Assembly (NCBI GenBank): GCA_023390775.1
Contig: JAEWCF010000028.1
Location: 1-38,075 of the forward strand
Length of the DNA stretch: 38,075 nt
Source of the DNA: Bacteroidota bacterium
GTDB taxonomy: Bacteria > Bacteroidota > Bacteroidia > Flavobacteriales > Flavobacteriaceae
Reading direction: 5' to 3'
Shown: piece after piece, positions 6,302 through 12,529 of the stretch
How the letters are laid out: each line of letters starts with the position of its first letter
Numbering within the stretch: the stretch's first letter is position 1
Position numbers and translations under genes: made by a program
Notes under the pieces: model-generated
Told to the model about the DNA's origin: nothing
The model's database searches: none
The model's input: the letters and a program-made list of their open reading frames with translations, nothing else

Positions 6302-6538
6302 ATGTCAAGAGTTTGTGACCTTACGGGTAAAAGGGCGATGGTTGGAAATAACGTGTCGCACGCGATGAACAAGACCAAGCGTAAATTCGCCGTCAATTTG
6401 ATCAAGAAGCGTTTTTACCTGGCCGAAGAAGACAGGTGGATTACCCTAAGGGTAGCGGCTTCGACAATCAAGACAATTAACAAGAACGGAATTGCGGCTG
6501 TCCTGAAAAAGGCGCAGCAGGATGGTTTCATCAAGTAA
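6302..6538 (+). CDS. rpmB: 50S ribosomal protein bL28
   Basis: The 78-aa basic protein begins SRVCDLTGKRAMVGNNVSHA, the standard bL28 start, and continues with NKTKRKFAVNL, KKRFYL and RVAASTIKTINKNG. It is a structural protein of the large ribosomal subunit. It is first of a three-gene run with rpmG (21-bp gap) and the DUF4295 gene, the usual Bacteroidota arrangement, closed by a strong terminator. Confidence 0.98.
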   Translation: MSRVCDLTGKRAMVGNNVSHAMNKTKRKFAVNLIKKRFYLAEEDRWITLRVAASTIKTINKNGIAAVLKKAQQDGFIK

Positions 6539-6559
6539 TTCCCTGAATAATAAAAAGCA

Positions 6560-6742
6560 ATGGCAAAGAAAGGCAACAGAATCCAGGTGATTTTAGAGTG
6601 TACCGAGCACAAAGGGACCGGCATGCCCGGAACTTCACGGTACATCACGACCAAGAACAAGAAGAACACGCCGGACAGGCTTGAGATCAAGAAATTCAAC
6701 CCCGTGCTCAAAAGGGTAACCGTTCACAAAGAAATTAAATAA
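6560..6742 (+). CDS. rpmG: 50S ribosomal protein bL33
   Basis: The 60-aa product starts MAKKGNRIQVILECTEHK and contains GTSRYITTKNKKNTPDRLEIKKFNP, the bL33 core. Only one cysteine is present, so the two CxxC pairs that bind zinc are missing. This is the zinc-independent (C-minus) form, expected to be usable under zinc limitation. It is co-transcribed with rpmB. Confidence 0.97.
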   Translation: MAKKGNRIQVILECTEHKGTGMPGTSRYITTKNKKNTPDRLEIKKFNPVLKRVTVHKEIK

Positions 6743-6748
6743 TACGTC

Positions 6749-6901
6749 ATGGCAAAGAAAACGGTAGCAACGTTACAAACGTCGTCAAAAAGGCTGTCAA
6801 AAGTCATTAAAATGGTGAAGTCGCCAAAGACCGGTGCCTACACTTTCGTGGAAAGCATCATGGCCCCTGAAATGGCCGACGAGTTCCTTAAAAAGAAATA
6901 A
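6749..6901 (+). CDS. DUF4295 small protein
   Basis: This 50-aa lysine-rich protein begins MAKKTVATLQ and ends in three lysines. DUF4295 proteins of this size nearly always follow rpmG in Bacteroidota. The size, charge and constant link to bL28/bL33 suggest a ribosome-associated protein, but I know of no proven function. The gene is six bases behind rpmG and is followed by the operon terminator. Confidence 0.9.
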   Translation: MAKKTVATLQTSSKRLSKVIKMVKSPKTGAYTFVESIMAPEMADEFLKKK

Positions 6902-6922
6902 TTTTTCACAAAGCGATACAAG

Positions 6923-6951
6923 AGCTACTTCTCACCGGAAGTAGCTTTTTT
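6923..6951 (+). terminator. terminator of the rpmB operon
   Basis: The stem AGCTACTTC (6923-6931) pairs with GGAAGTAGCT (6937-6946) across TCACC, followed by a T run. It lies 21 bases after the DUF4295 stop. Confidence 0.9.
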
Positions 6952-6982
6952 ATTTTTCATATTTTTGCGGTTTTGCAGGAGC

Positions 6983-7125
6983 CGGGAACCTGCTGTCCGC
7001 TGTATCTTTGAACGCCGCTTAAAACCTCAAAGGTTTTCAAAACCTTTGAGGTTTGCGCCGCCCAAAGGATGTGCTGCGCCAGTTCGGTCTTTGGCCTCGG
7101 GTCGCTCCCATCAGGGCTAGGGATT
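6983..7125 (+). repeat. intergenic hairpin-core repeat, copy B (with nested palindrome)
   Basis: Copy B starts with GCCGGG and CTGTCCGC, then an outer arm TATCTTTG (7003-7010), the 33-bp palindrome at 7022-7054, the closing arm CAAAGGATGTGCTGC (7063-7077) and a right flank GGTCGCTCCCATC. The reverse complement of copy C has the same order, with TATCTTTTG and CAAAAGGATGCTGCC around a different core. TATCTTTG also matches the -7 consensus, so the element may carry promoter activity towards ftsY (inference). Confidence 0.65.
7022..7054. repeat. 33-bp perfect palindrome with one-base centre
   Basis: The 16-base arm AAACCTCAAAGGTTTT (7022-7037) is exactly complementary to 7039-7054 with a single C between. 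On RNA it would form a very stable hairpin; no T run follows, so it is not a standard terminator. It forms the core of repeat copy B. Confidence 0.95.
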
Positions 7126-7165
7126 TTCCCTTACCGGCGGCTTTAGAACTTTACCTGATTAAGAC

Positions 7166-8137
7166 ATGAATTTTTTCAAGAAGATATTCTCGTCGGAGAA
7201 AAAAATAAGCGAGGAAGCCAAGCAGTCCCTTGACAAAGGGCTTGAGAAAACCAAGGAAAGCTTCTTCTCCAAACTCACCAAGGCCGTTGCCGGCAAGTCC
7301 AAAGTGGACGACGATGTCCTGGACAACCTTGAGGAGGTCCTGGTTTCATCGGACGTAGGCGTTGAGACCACGCTCAAGATCATCAAGCGCATCGAGAAGC
7401 GCGTCGCCGAAGACAAATACCTCGGCACCGACGAGCTCAACAAAATCCTGCGCGAGGAGATCGCCGGCCTTTTGTCCGAGATCGATTCGGGAGACGCTTC
7501 GGAGGTTTCGATTCCCGAGGGCACGCGTCCGCACGTGATCATGGTCGTCGGCGTAAATGGCGTCGGCAAGACCACGACAATCGGCAAACTCGCCTCGCAG
7601 TTCAAAAACAAGGGTTACAAAGTTGTCCTCGGCGCCGCCGATACGTTCCGCGCCGCGGCCATCGATCAGCTCCAAATCTGGGCCGACCGAACCGGCGTGT
7701 CCATTGTGCGACAGGAAATGGGCTCCGACCCGGCATCGGTAGCGTTCGATACGCTCAAGTCGGCCGTCGCCCAAAATGCCGACGTGGTCATCATCGACAC
7801 CGCCGGGCGCCTCCACAACAAGGTCAACCTGATGAACGAGCTTTCCAAAGTCAAGCGCGTCATGCAAAAAGTCCTCGACGATGCCCCGCATGAGGTGCTG
7901 CTCGTCCTCGACGGGTCAACCGGACAGAATGCTTTCGAGCAAGCCAAACAGTTTACCGCCGCCACAGAGGTGACCGCGCTCGCCGTCACCAAGCTCGACG
8001 GGACTGCCAAGGGTGGCGTCGTGATCGGAATCAGCGACCAGTTCCAGATCCCGGTAAAGTACATCGGGGTGGGCGAGGGCGTGAACGATCTTCAGGTCTT
8101 CAACAAGTACGAGTTCGTCGATTCGTTCTTTAAATGA
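7166..8137 (+). CDS. ftsY: signal recognition particle receptor FtsY
   Basis: FtsY is the membrane-associated GTPase that receives SRP-ribosome complexes for co-translational membrane insertion. The 323-aa protein has a short N-terminal part (an amphipathic MNFFKKIFSS helix rather than the long acidic A domain of E. coli), the N domain (about 20-105) and the G domain. GTPase motifs are GVNGVGKTT (129-137), DTFRAAAIDQL (159-169), DTAGR (211-215) and TKLDG (275-279). It follows the ribosomal-protein operon but is separated by a terminator and repeat copy B. The stop overlaps the next start by ATGA. Confidence 0.98.
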   Translation: MNFFKKIFSSEKKISEEAKQSLDKGLEKTKESFFSKLTKAVAGKSKVDDDVLDNLEEVLVSSDVGVETTLKIIKRIEKRVAEDKYLGTDELNKILREEIAGLLSEIDSGDASEVSIPEGTRPHVIMVVGVNGVGKTTTIGKLASQFKNKGYKVVLGAADTFRAAAIDQLQIWADRTGVSIVRQEMGSDPASVAFDTLKSAVAQNADVVIIDTAGRLHNKVNLMNELSKVKRVMQKVLDDAPHEVLLVLDGSTGQNAFEQAKQFTAATEVTALAVTKLDGTAKGGVVIGISDQFQIPVKYIGVGEGVNDLQVFNKYEFVDSFFK

Positions 8138-8328
8138 GAAAGCCCAAAGCCAAAAGCAAGCCTGTCGGCAAAAGCTTCAAGCCGCTCTACCTTTATCTTG
8201 GAGCCGGAGTGACCGGGATGCTCAGCGGCTGGTTGATCCGGCCGTTGAATGATTCGGTCCACTCGGTGATTGTACTTCTTTGCCTGGGCGTCTGCATCTA
8301 CGCGGTTTACAGGTACATCAAGTCCTGA
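8134..8328 (+). CDS. small two-helix membrane protein, unknown function
   Basis: The 64-aa product has a lysine-rich start (RKPKAKSKPVGKSFK), a hydrophobic segment at about 18-35 (LYLYLGAGVTGMLSGWLI) and a second at about 43-60 (SVIVLLCLGVCIYAVYRYI). It should be an inner-membrane protein with both ends cytoplasmic. The ATGA overlap with ftsY indicates translational coupling, so a link to membrane targeting is possible, but that is inference. Its last base abuts the end of the convergent serine hydrolase gene with no gap. I do not recognise the family. Confidence 0.7.
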   Translation: MRKPKAKSKPVGKSFKPLYLYLGAGVTGMLSGWLIRPLNDSVHSVIVLLCLGVCIYAVYRYIKS

Positions 8329-9387
8329 TTACTCGTACAACGCCGAAATTTTTTCCCACAATACCTCGTCAAAGTCCGACAATGCGAAGTTACTTCCATC
8401 GGCCGCATCGCCCATCCTGACCACGACCATCTTTTTTGACGGGACTACGTAAATTTTTTGGTCATTCTTGCCGAGCGCCGCATACATATCGGCAGGCGCC
8501 GTGGGAATGATCGGCCCGGAAAACGTGAATTGCGTCTGCGGAAGCATGTAGGAACTCTTGCCGTTTAGCCACCACAAATAACCGTAAGCGGGATTTAAGT
8601 CTTGGGAGGAATTGCGTGCGTCCGCCAGATAGCCGGCGTCCACGATGGTCTCGCCTTGCCATTTCCCGTTGCGTTGCATCAGCAGGCCGAAACGCGCCAT
8701 GCTTCGGGCGGTGCTCCAATAGACCTGCAGCCCACCGTTGGGAATCCAGATGCCCGTCATCCCGACGCGGTCCCGAAGTTTCGCATTGAAATACGCGGTA
8801 AAATCCTGCCCGGATGCTTCGGCAACCACGTCCTGCAATTTGACATAAACGTTGTGATAGGCCCAACGCGTACCAGCGTCGGCGACATATTGGAGGTTGG
8901 AAGGCGAAACATCGTCGCCCAGGGTTTCATCCAAACCGGAATTCATCGAGAGGAGGTGCCGGATGGTAATCAAGTTTTCCTTTTCGGAAGGTGCCGAGGT
9001 CCAACCTGCTCCCAAATGCTCCGAAACCTTGTCGTTCCGGTGCAGCAATCCCTCCTGTTCGGCAATGCCGGTGATGGCCGTGGTCAGGGGCTTGCCCGCG
9101 CTGGCCCAGTACCAGGGAGACGAGGCGGTGTGCCCGTTGTAATAGTTTTCGATTGCAATCTTGCCATCGACCAGGATAATGAAAGCTTTTGTGTTCTTTT
9201 GTTCGAGATAATTGGAAAGTTCGGTGGTGGCTGCAGCGTTCCAGCCCAATTCCCCGGTGGAGATTTGTTCCCAGTCGTTACCGCCGATTGGGGGATAATA
9301 TTCGGTCTGTGGTTGCCCATCCTCTTTTGAAGACGTGCTGCACGAAAGAACGAGGACGAGTGACAGAAGGGTGATCGGGAAATTCAT
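8329..9387 (-). CDS. serine hydrolase lipoprotein (class C beta-lactamase/PBP-like fold)
   Basis: The protein (352 aa from the ATG at 9387) carries a lipoprotein signal, MNFPITLLSLVLVLSC, with the lipidated cysteine in LSCS, so it should be anchored in the cell envelope. The catalytic domain follows the beta-lactamase/D-alanyl carboxypeptidase/esterase pattern: SAGK (SxxK nucleophile, in YWASAGKPL) and YHN (YxN, in WAYHNVY), with HLLSMNSGLDE between them. The substrate cannot be inferred; these proteins include peptidases and esterases as often as beta-lactamases. The frame is open a further 73 codons upstream, but that would cross the divergent promoter and lose the signal peptide. Confidence 0.88.
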   Translation of the reverse strand: MNFPITLLSLVLVLSCSTSSKEDGQPQTEYYPPIGGNDWEQISTGELGWNAAATTELSNYLEQKNTKAFIILVDGKIAIENYYNGHTASSPWYWASAGKPLTTAITGIAEQEGLLHRNDKVSEHLGAGWTSAPSEKENLITIRHLLSMNSGLDETLGDDVSPSNLQYVADAGTRWAYHNVYVKLQDVVAEASGQDFTAYFNAKLRDRVGMTGIWIPNGGLQVYWSTARSMARFGLLMQRNGKWQGETIVDAGYLADARNSSQDLNPAYGYLWWLNGKSSYMLPQTQFTFSGPIIPTAPADMYAALGKNDQKIYVVPSKKMVVVRMGDAADGSNFALSDFDEVLWEKISALYE

Positions 9388-9463
9388 CGGGCTGGTTTTT
9401 GAAGATAAAGATGGCAATTTCCTTCGAGAGTTTAATAAACCGATTTTGGTATCGGTATTTCGG

Positions 9464-9471
9464 TAAATTTG
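9464..9471 (+). promoter_or_regulatory. -7 box directly before the lipoprotein gene at 9476
   Basis: TAAATTTG fits TAnnTTTG exactly and ends four bases before the ATG. If used, transcription would start at or near the first codon, giving a leaderless mRNA. Confidence 0.5.
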
Positions 9472-9475
9472 CAGC

Positions 9476-9892
9476 ATGCGAAACGTGCTCTTTTTTCTGG
9501 CCCTGGTGATTTGGGGTTGCGGCGCTCCGGTCAAGGACGAAAGCCTTAAAAGCCTCAATGGGCTTTGGGAGATCGAGAAGGTCACCTTAGCCGACGGGAC
9601 CACCAAAGACTACAAGATCAGCGAGATCGTGGATCGATTTGAATTTGAAAATGGCCGGGGTACGCGTACAAAGGTCCGGGTGAGTTTTGGCGGCGAATAT
9701 CCTGCGGCCTCGCAACCCGATTCGGTGTTTGTAGTCCGGCAGGATGACCAGGTTTTCATCGATCACAAGGCCCAGCACATCAAGTGGCGCGAAGAGGTGT
9801 TGGCGCTGGATTCCCTGCAGCTTGTCCTTCGCAATCCCCAGGGCATCGAGTACAGGTATAAAAAACATGTTCCTATGAACCTCAAACCATGA
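9476..9892 (+). CDS. small lipocalin-like lipoprotein, unknown function
   Basis: The 138-aa product has a short lipoprotein signal peptide, MRNVLFFLALVIWGCG, with cysteine 15 as the probable lipidation site. After it comes SLNGLWEIEKVTLADGTTKDY, the opening strand pattern of small lipocalin-like Bacteroidota proteins, then alternating beta segments. No catalytic motif is seen. No other methionine is available before residue 134, so the start is fixed. The stop overlaps the ATG of the DUF721 gene by four bases (ATGA). Confidence 0.75.
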   Translation: MRNVLFFLALVIWGCGAPVKDESLKSLNGLWEIEKVTLADGTTKDYKISEIVDRFEFENGRGTRTKVRVSFGGEYPAASQPDSVFVVRQDDQVFIDHKAQHIKWREEVLALDSLQLVLRNPQGIEYRYKKHVPMNLKP

Positions 9893-10182
9893 AGCGCAAA
9901 AATTTCGAATCGGCGGTGGGCGATGTGATTCGGGAGATCATCGATGCCAACAAGCTCGGTCCGGGGATCGACCAGGTTGCCGTGCGCGATGCCTGGAAAG
10001 CGGTCATGGGCAACGGGGTGAACAGTTATACCCGAAGCGTCATGCTCAGGGATTCTACCCTGTACGTGGAACTGACATCGGCCGTTTTGCGCGAGGAACT
10101 CCAATACGGCCGTGAAAAGATCATCAGGTTGATCAATGACGAGGTGGGCCGGGAGGTTCTTACCGAAGTTGTCCTGAGATAA
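9889..10182 (+). CDS. DUF721 / DciA-like protein
   Basis: The 97-aa protein has the DUF721 pattern: a first helix region SAVGDVIREIIDANKLGPGID, then VRDAWKAVMGNGVNSYTRSVML, then LYVELTSAVLREELQYGREKIIRLINDEVG. DUF721 includes DciA, the loader or partner of the replicative helicase in bacteria that lack DnaC-type loaders. This short form consists of the KH-like domain alone. The helicase role is family knowledge, not shown by context here: the upstream partner is a lipoprotein gene joined by an ATGA overlap. Confidence 0.85.
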   Translation: MKRKNFESAVGDVIREIIDANKLGPGIDQVAVRDAWKAVMGNGVNSYTRSVMLRDSTLYVELTSAVLREELQYGREKIIRLINDEVGREVLTEVVLR

Positions 10183-10192
10183 CCGCGGTGCC

Positions 10193-10263
10193 GCGTGAGC
10201 GATGGAGGCAGCATCCTTTTGCGACCGAGCAAAAGATAACGCCGAGAGCGCGACGGCGCCGGG
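10193..10263 (-). repeat. intergenic hairpin-core repeat, copy C (inverted)
   Basis: Read on the minus strand it has a CCCGGCGCC start, TTATCTTTTGC, a loop, GCAAAAGGATGCTGCC and the right flank GCCTCCATCGCTCACGCG. The core hairpin pairs CTTTTGC (10216-10222) with GCAAAAG (10229-10235). Flanks match copies A and B in order. It lies between the convergent DUF721 and ndk genes. Confidence 0.6.
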
Positions 10264-10315
10264 TTTAAAGCTGGTTGTTAAAACCATGTCCAGCGCCGGC
10301 ACGCCCAAAATATGA

Positions 10316-10342
10316 TAAAAAAAAGGCCGCCAACCGGCAGCC
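10316..10342 (-). terminator. terminator of ndk
   Basis: On the minus strand GGCTGCC pairs with GGCGGCC (one G-T wobble) around a GTTG-type loop, followed by a run of nine T. It starts 20 bases after the ndk stop. Confidence 0.85.
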
Positions 10343-10362
10343 CTGATTTCAGTTTCAATTTC

Positions 10363-10782
10363 TTAGAACATTTCGCGTCCGGCAAAGTGGAAAGCGCCTT
10401 CGATGGCCGCATTCTCATCGCTGTCCGATCCATGGACGGCATTCTCGCCGATGGATTTCGCGTATTTTTTGCGGATGGTCCCTTCAGCCGCATCGGCCGG
10501 GTTGGTGGCGCCGATCAAAGTGCGGAACGCTTCCACCGCATTTTCTTTTTCAAGGATCGCAGCGACAATTGGGCCGCGGGACATGAATTCCACAAGTTCG
10601 CCGTAGAAAGGGCGGGCGCTGTGGACTTCGTAGAATTTCTGCGCGTCCGCAACGGTCATTTGGGTCAGTTTCATCGAGACGATCTTGAAACCTGCCTCGG
10701 TAATCATATTCAGGATTCCTCCGATGTGGCCTGCTTCCACGGCATCGGGCTTGATCATGGTAAAAGTTCTGTTGGTAGCCAT
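10363..10782 (-). CDS. ndk: nucleoside-diphosphate kinase
   Basis: Ndk balances nucleoside triphosphate pools by moving the gamma-phosphate of ATP to NDPs through a phosphohistidine. The 139-aa length is normal. Lys11 (TMIKPDAV) and the active-site His117 (NAVHGSDS) are present, as are RPFYGELVEFM and the GATNPADA/GTIRKKYA region. The promoter -7 box lies 22 bases upstream and a strong terminator follows, so it is a single-gene unit. Confidence 0.98.
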   Translation of the reverse strand: MATNRTFTMIKPDAVEAGHIGGILNMITEAGFKIVSMKLTQMTVADAQKFYEVHSARPFYGELVEFMSRGPIVAAILEKENAVEAFRTLIGATNPADAAEGTIRKKYAKSIGENAVHGSDSDENAAIEGAFHFAGREMF

Positions 10783-10803
10783 TTGATTTTTTTAAATTTC
10801 GTG

Positions 10804-10811
10804 CAAAAGTA
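10804..10811 (-). promoter_or_regulatory. -7 box of ndk
   Basis: The minus strand reads TACTTTTG, an exact TAnnTTTG, 21 bases before the ATG. No convincing -33 element is seen. Confidence 0.65.
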
Positions 10812-10854
10812 AGGCATTCAGGCTGATTGATAATCATCCCGGCCGATATTTTTG

Positions 10855-12435
10855 TCAGGTGACCATGATGCGAAAACCGGGATTGAGCGGATCGAGCTCT
10901 TCCATCAGCCTCGTGATCAGGCCGTCGCCCAAGTCAAGGTAAAATTGCGCAAAATTTGCCTGCCGCTCCTGCAGGCCGCCACCCGGAAACAGTTCGCGTT
11001 TTAATGCCATGGCCCGCCCGACGATTTCGGCCAGGTTCTTCTTTTCGGCCCTGAGAAGCCGCTTTTCAAGATTGGCAAGCCCCTTTAATTGTCGGGCCTG
11101 CTGTGCCCGGATGGCGCCCAGGTAGGACGGATGAGTCTGTTTGGAAACTTCCAAAAGGCGGCCAAATTGATTTTCGAGCGCCGACCGGAGATCGGAGAAA
11201 TCGAGTTGGATCTTGGAATGCCTGCGCGTGACAATGGCCTGGAAATCGGTATCGGGAAGAAACAGTTCGCTCCATTCAAGATTGAGCGCCCGGCGACGCC
11301 GATCCTGCTTTTCACTGGCCATCAGCACCGAATCCCGAACCATCAGGATGGGAAAATCGATCTTGGCGATGTCAAACATTTTTTTGAGTTGCAGCCAGTA
11401 GGCAATTTCGCCGCCGCCGCCGATATAGCAGAGGTTTGGGAGGATCACCTCCTGGTAGAGCGGGCGCAGGATGACATTGGGGCTGAACCGCTCGGGGTGC
11501 CCGCTGAGTTCGTTCATCATGGCCTCGTGGGTGAAGCGGATGTCGCTATCGACAACCGAAAAGCCATTTTGATCCCGCACGATACGGTTGCGAAGCCCGT
11601 CCATCATGTAAAACAGGTTGATTTGGCGCGCGTGGACCTGGGCGGGATAGGCGAGCGCCTCATTGGTCCGGGTTACGGCATCGAATGAAAAGCCCGTTTC
11701 GAGTTCCCGGGAAACCAGGGGTGAAAAGATCCTTTTGAGATCAGGGTCATCGCCGTCGACGATCACTAACCCGTAATGGCCAAAGAGCTCATTGGCAAGG
11801 AATCGGGTCGCATCGGTTAAATTGTCATGATTCAGATAGGCGTCGGCAAAAAGGCGATGCAAATCATCGGCACGGGAACCCGGTCCCAGTTCATCAGCAA
11901 ATTTCTTACAGACTTCATCGAGGCCCTTCGTGTCAAACCGTCCCACCGGCCCGCCCGTCAAATGTTCCCAATCAAACTTCTTATTGCGGAACCGAAACGA
12001 TGCGATTTCCTCGAAATCGTGATCCTCGCTGGCCATCCAGTAAACGGGTACAAAATAATTATCCGGGAATTTATCGGCGAGTTGCCGCGCGAGCTTGATG
12101 GTATCGATAATTTTCACCAGGAAATAGAGCGGGCCCGTGAACAAATTGAGCTGATGCCCCGTGGTGACCGTATAGGTATTCGAGTTTTCCAGGGCCGTGA
12201 TGTTGGCGATGGTGTCCAGCGATGGCGAAAGATGCGCATATTGCCTGCGCAGCGCCGCCGACAGGATCAAGCGATTTCCAAGAGGGAATTGCTTCTTCGC
12301 AATCTGTTTCCCGAAATTTTCGAGGTTGGGAAAATGGCCGTAAAATGGTTTGAGCTCTTTCTTTTGCGCGAGATAATCGAGAATGATGGGAGTAAAGTAG
12401 CCGGTTTCGCCAAAAGGGATTTCATTGCTTCGCAT
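10855..12435 (-). CDS. bshC: bacillithiol biosynthesis cysteine-adding enzyme BshC
   Basis: BshC adds cysteine to glucosaminyl-malate in the last step of bacillithiol synthesis, a low-molecular-weight thiol used by Firmicutes and many Bacteroidota. The protein (526 aa from the ATG at 12435) has the family landmarks TVTTGHQLNLFTGPLYFLVKIIDTIKLA, VPVYWMASEDHDFEEI, LPNLCYIGGGGEIAYWLQLK and a long C-terminal coiled-coil region (about 440-490). The frame could start 12 codons earlier (12471), but homologues begin near the MRSNEIPFGETGYF stretch. The bshA and bshB genes are not in the window. It is divergent from the radical SAM gene. Confidence 0.93.
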   Translation of the reverse strand: MRSNEIPFGETGYFTPIILDYLAQKKELKPFYGHFPNLENFGKQIAKKQFPLGNRLILSAALRRQYAHLSPSLDTIANITALENSNTYTVTTGHQLNLFTGPLYFLVKIIDTIKLARQLADKFPDNYFVPVYWMASEDHDFEEIASFRFRNKKFDWEHLTGGPVGRFDTKGLDEVCKKFADELGPGSRADDLHRLFADAYLNHDNLTDATRFLANELFGHYGLVIVDGDDPDLKRIFSPLVSRELETGFSFDAVTRTNEALAYPAQVHARQINLFYMMDGLRNRIVRDQNGFSVVDSDIRFTHEAMMNELSGHPERFSPNVILRPLYQEVILPNLCYIGGGGEIAYWLQLKKMFDIAKIDFPILMVRDSVLMASEKQDRRRRALNLEWSELFLPDTDFQAIVTRRHSKIQLDFSDLRSALENQFGRLLEVSKQTHPSYLGAIRAQQARQLKGLANLEKRLLRAEKKNLAEIVGRAMALKRELFPGGGLQERQANFAQFYLDLGDGLITRLMEELDPLNPGFRIMVT

Positions 12436-12508
12436 ATCGCGGGGATTGGTTGTAAATTTAACGAAAATCATCCATAACCCGCCATGCCGAATCTTGTTGC
12501 CGATGCGC

Positions 12509-12516
12509 TACTTTTG
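12509..12516 (+). promoter_or_regulatory. -7 box of the radical SAM gene
   Basis: TACTTTTG matches TAnnTTTG exactly. It ends 13 bases before the ATG at 12530, which supports that start over the longer frame beginning at 12425. Confidence 0.55.
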
Positions 12517-12529
12517 CAAAAAGCCCGGC

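Noticed and set aside
7003..7010. Main ftsY promoter at TATCTTTG in repeat copy B
   Set aside because: The box is consensus, but the nearest TTTG is 27 bp upstream, outside the usual 17-23 bp, and the box is also an arm of the repeat. Kept only as a possibility in the repeat entry.
12425..12529. N-terminal extension of the radical SAM protein (start at 12425)
   Set aside because: It would overlap the divergent bshC start and lie upstream of the TACTTTTG box; the typical B12-domain start MNVLLATPPF begins at 12530.
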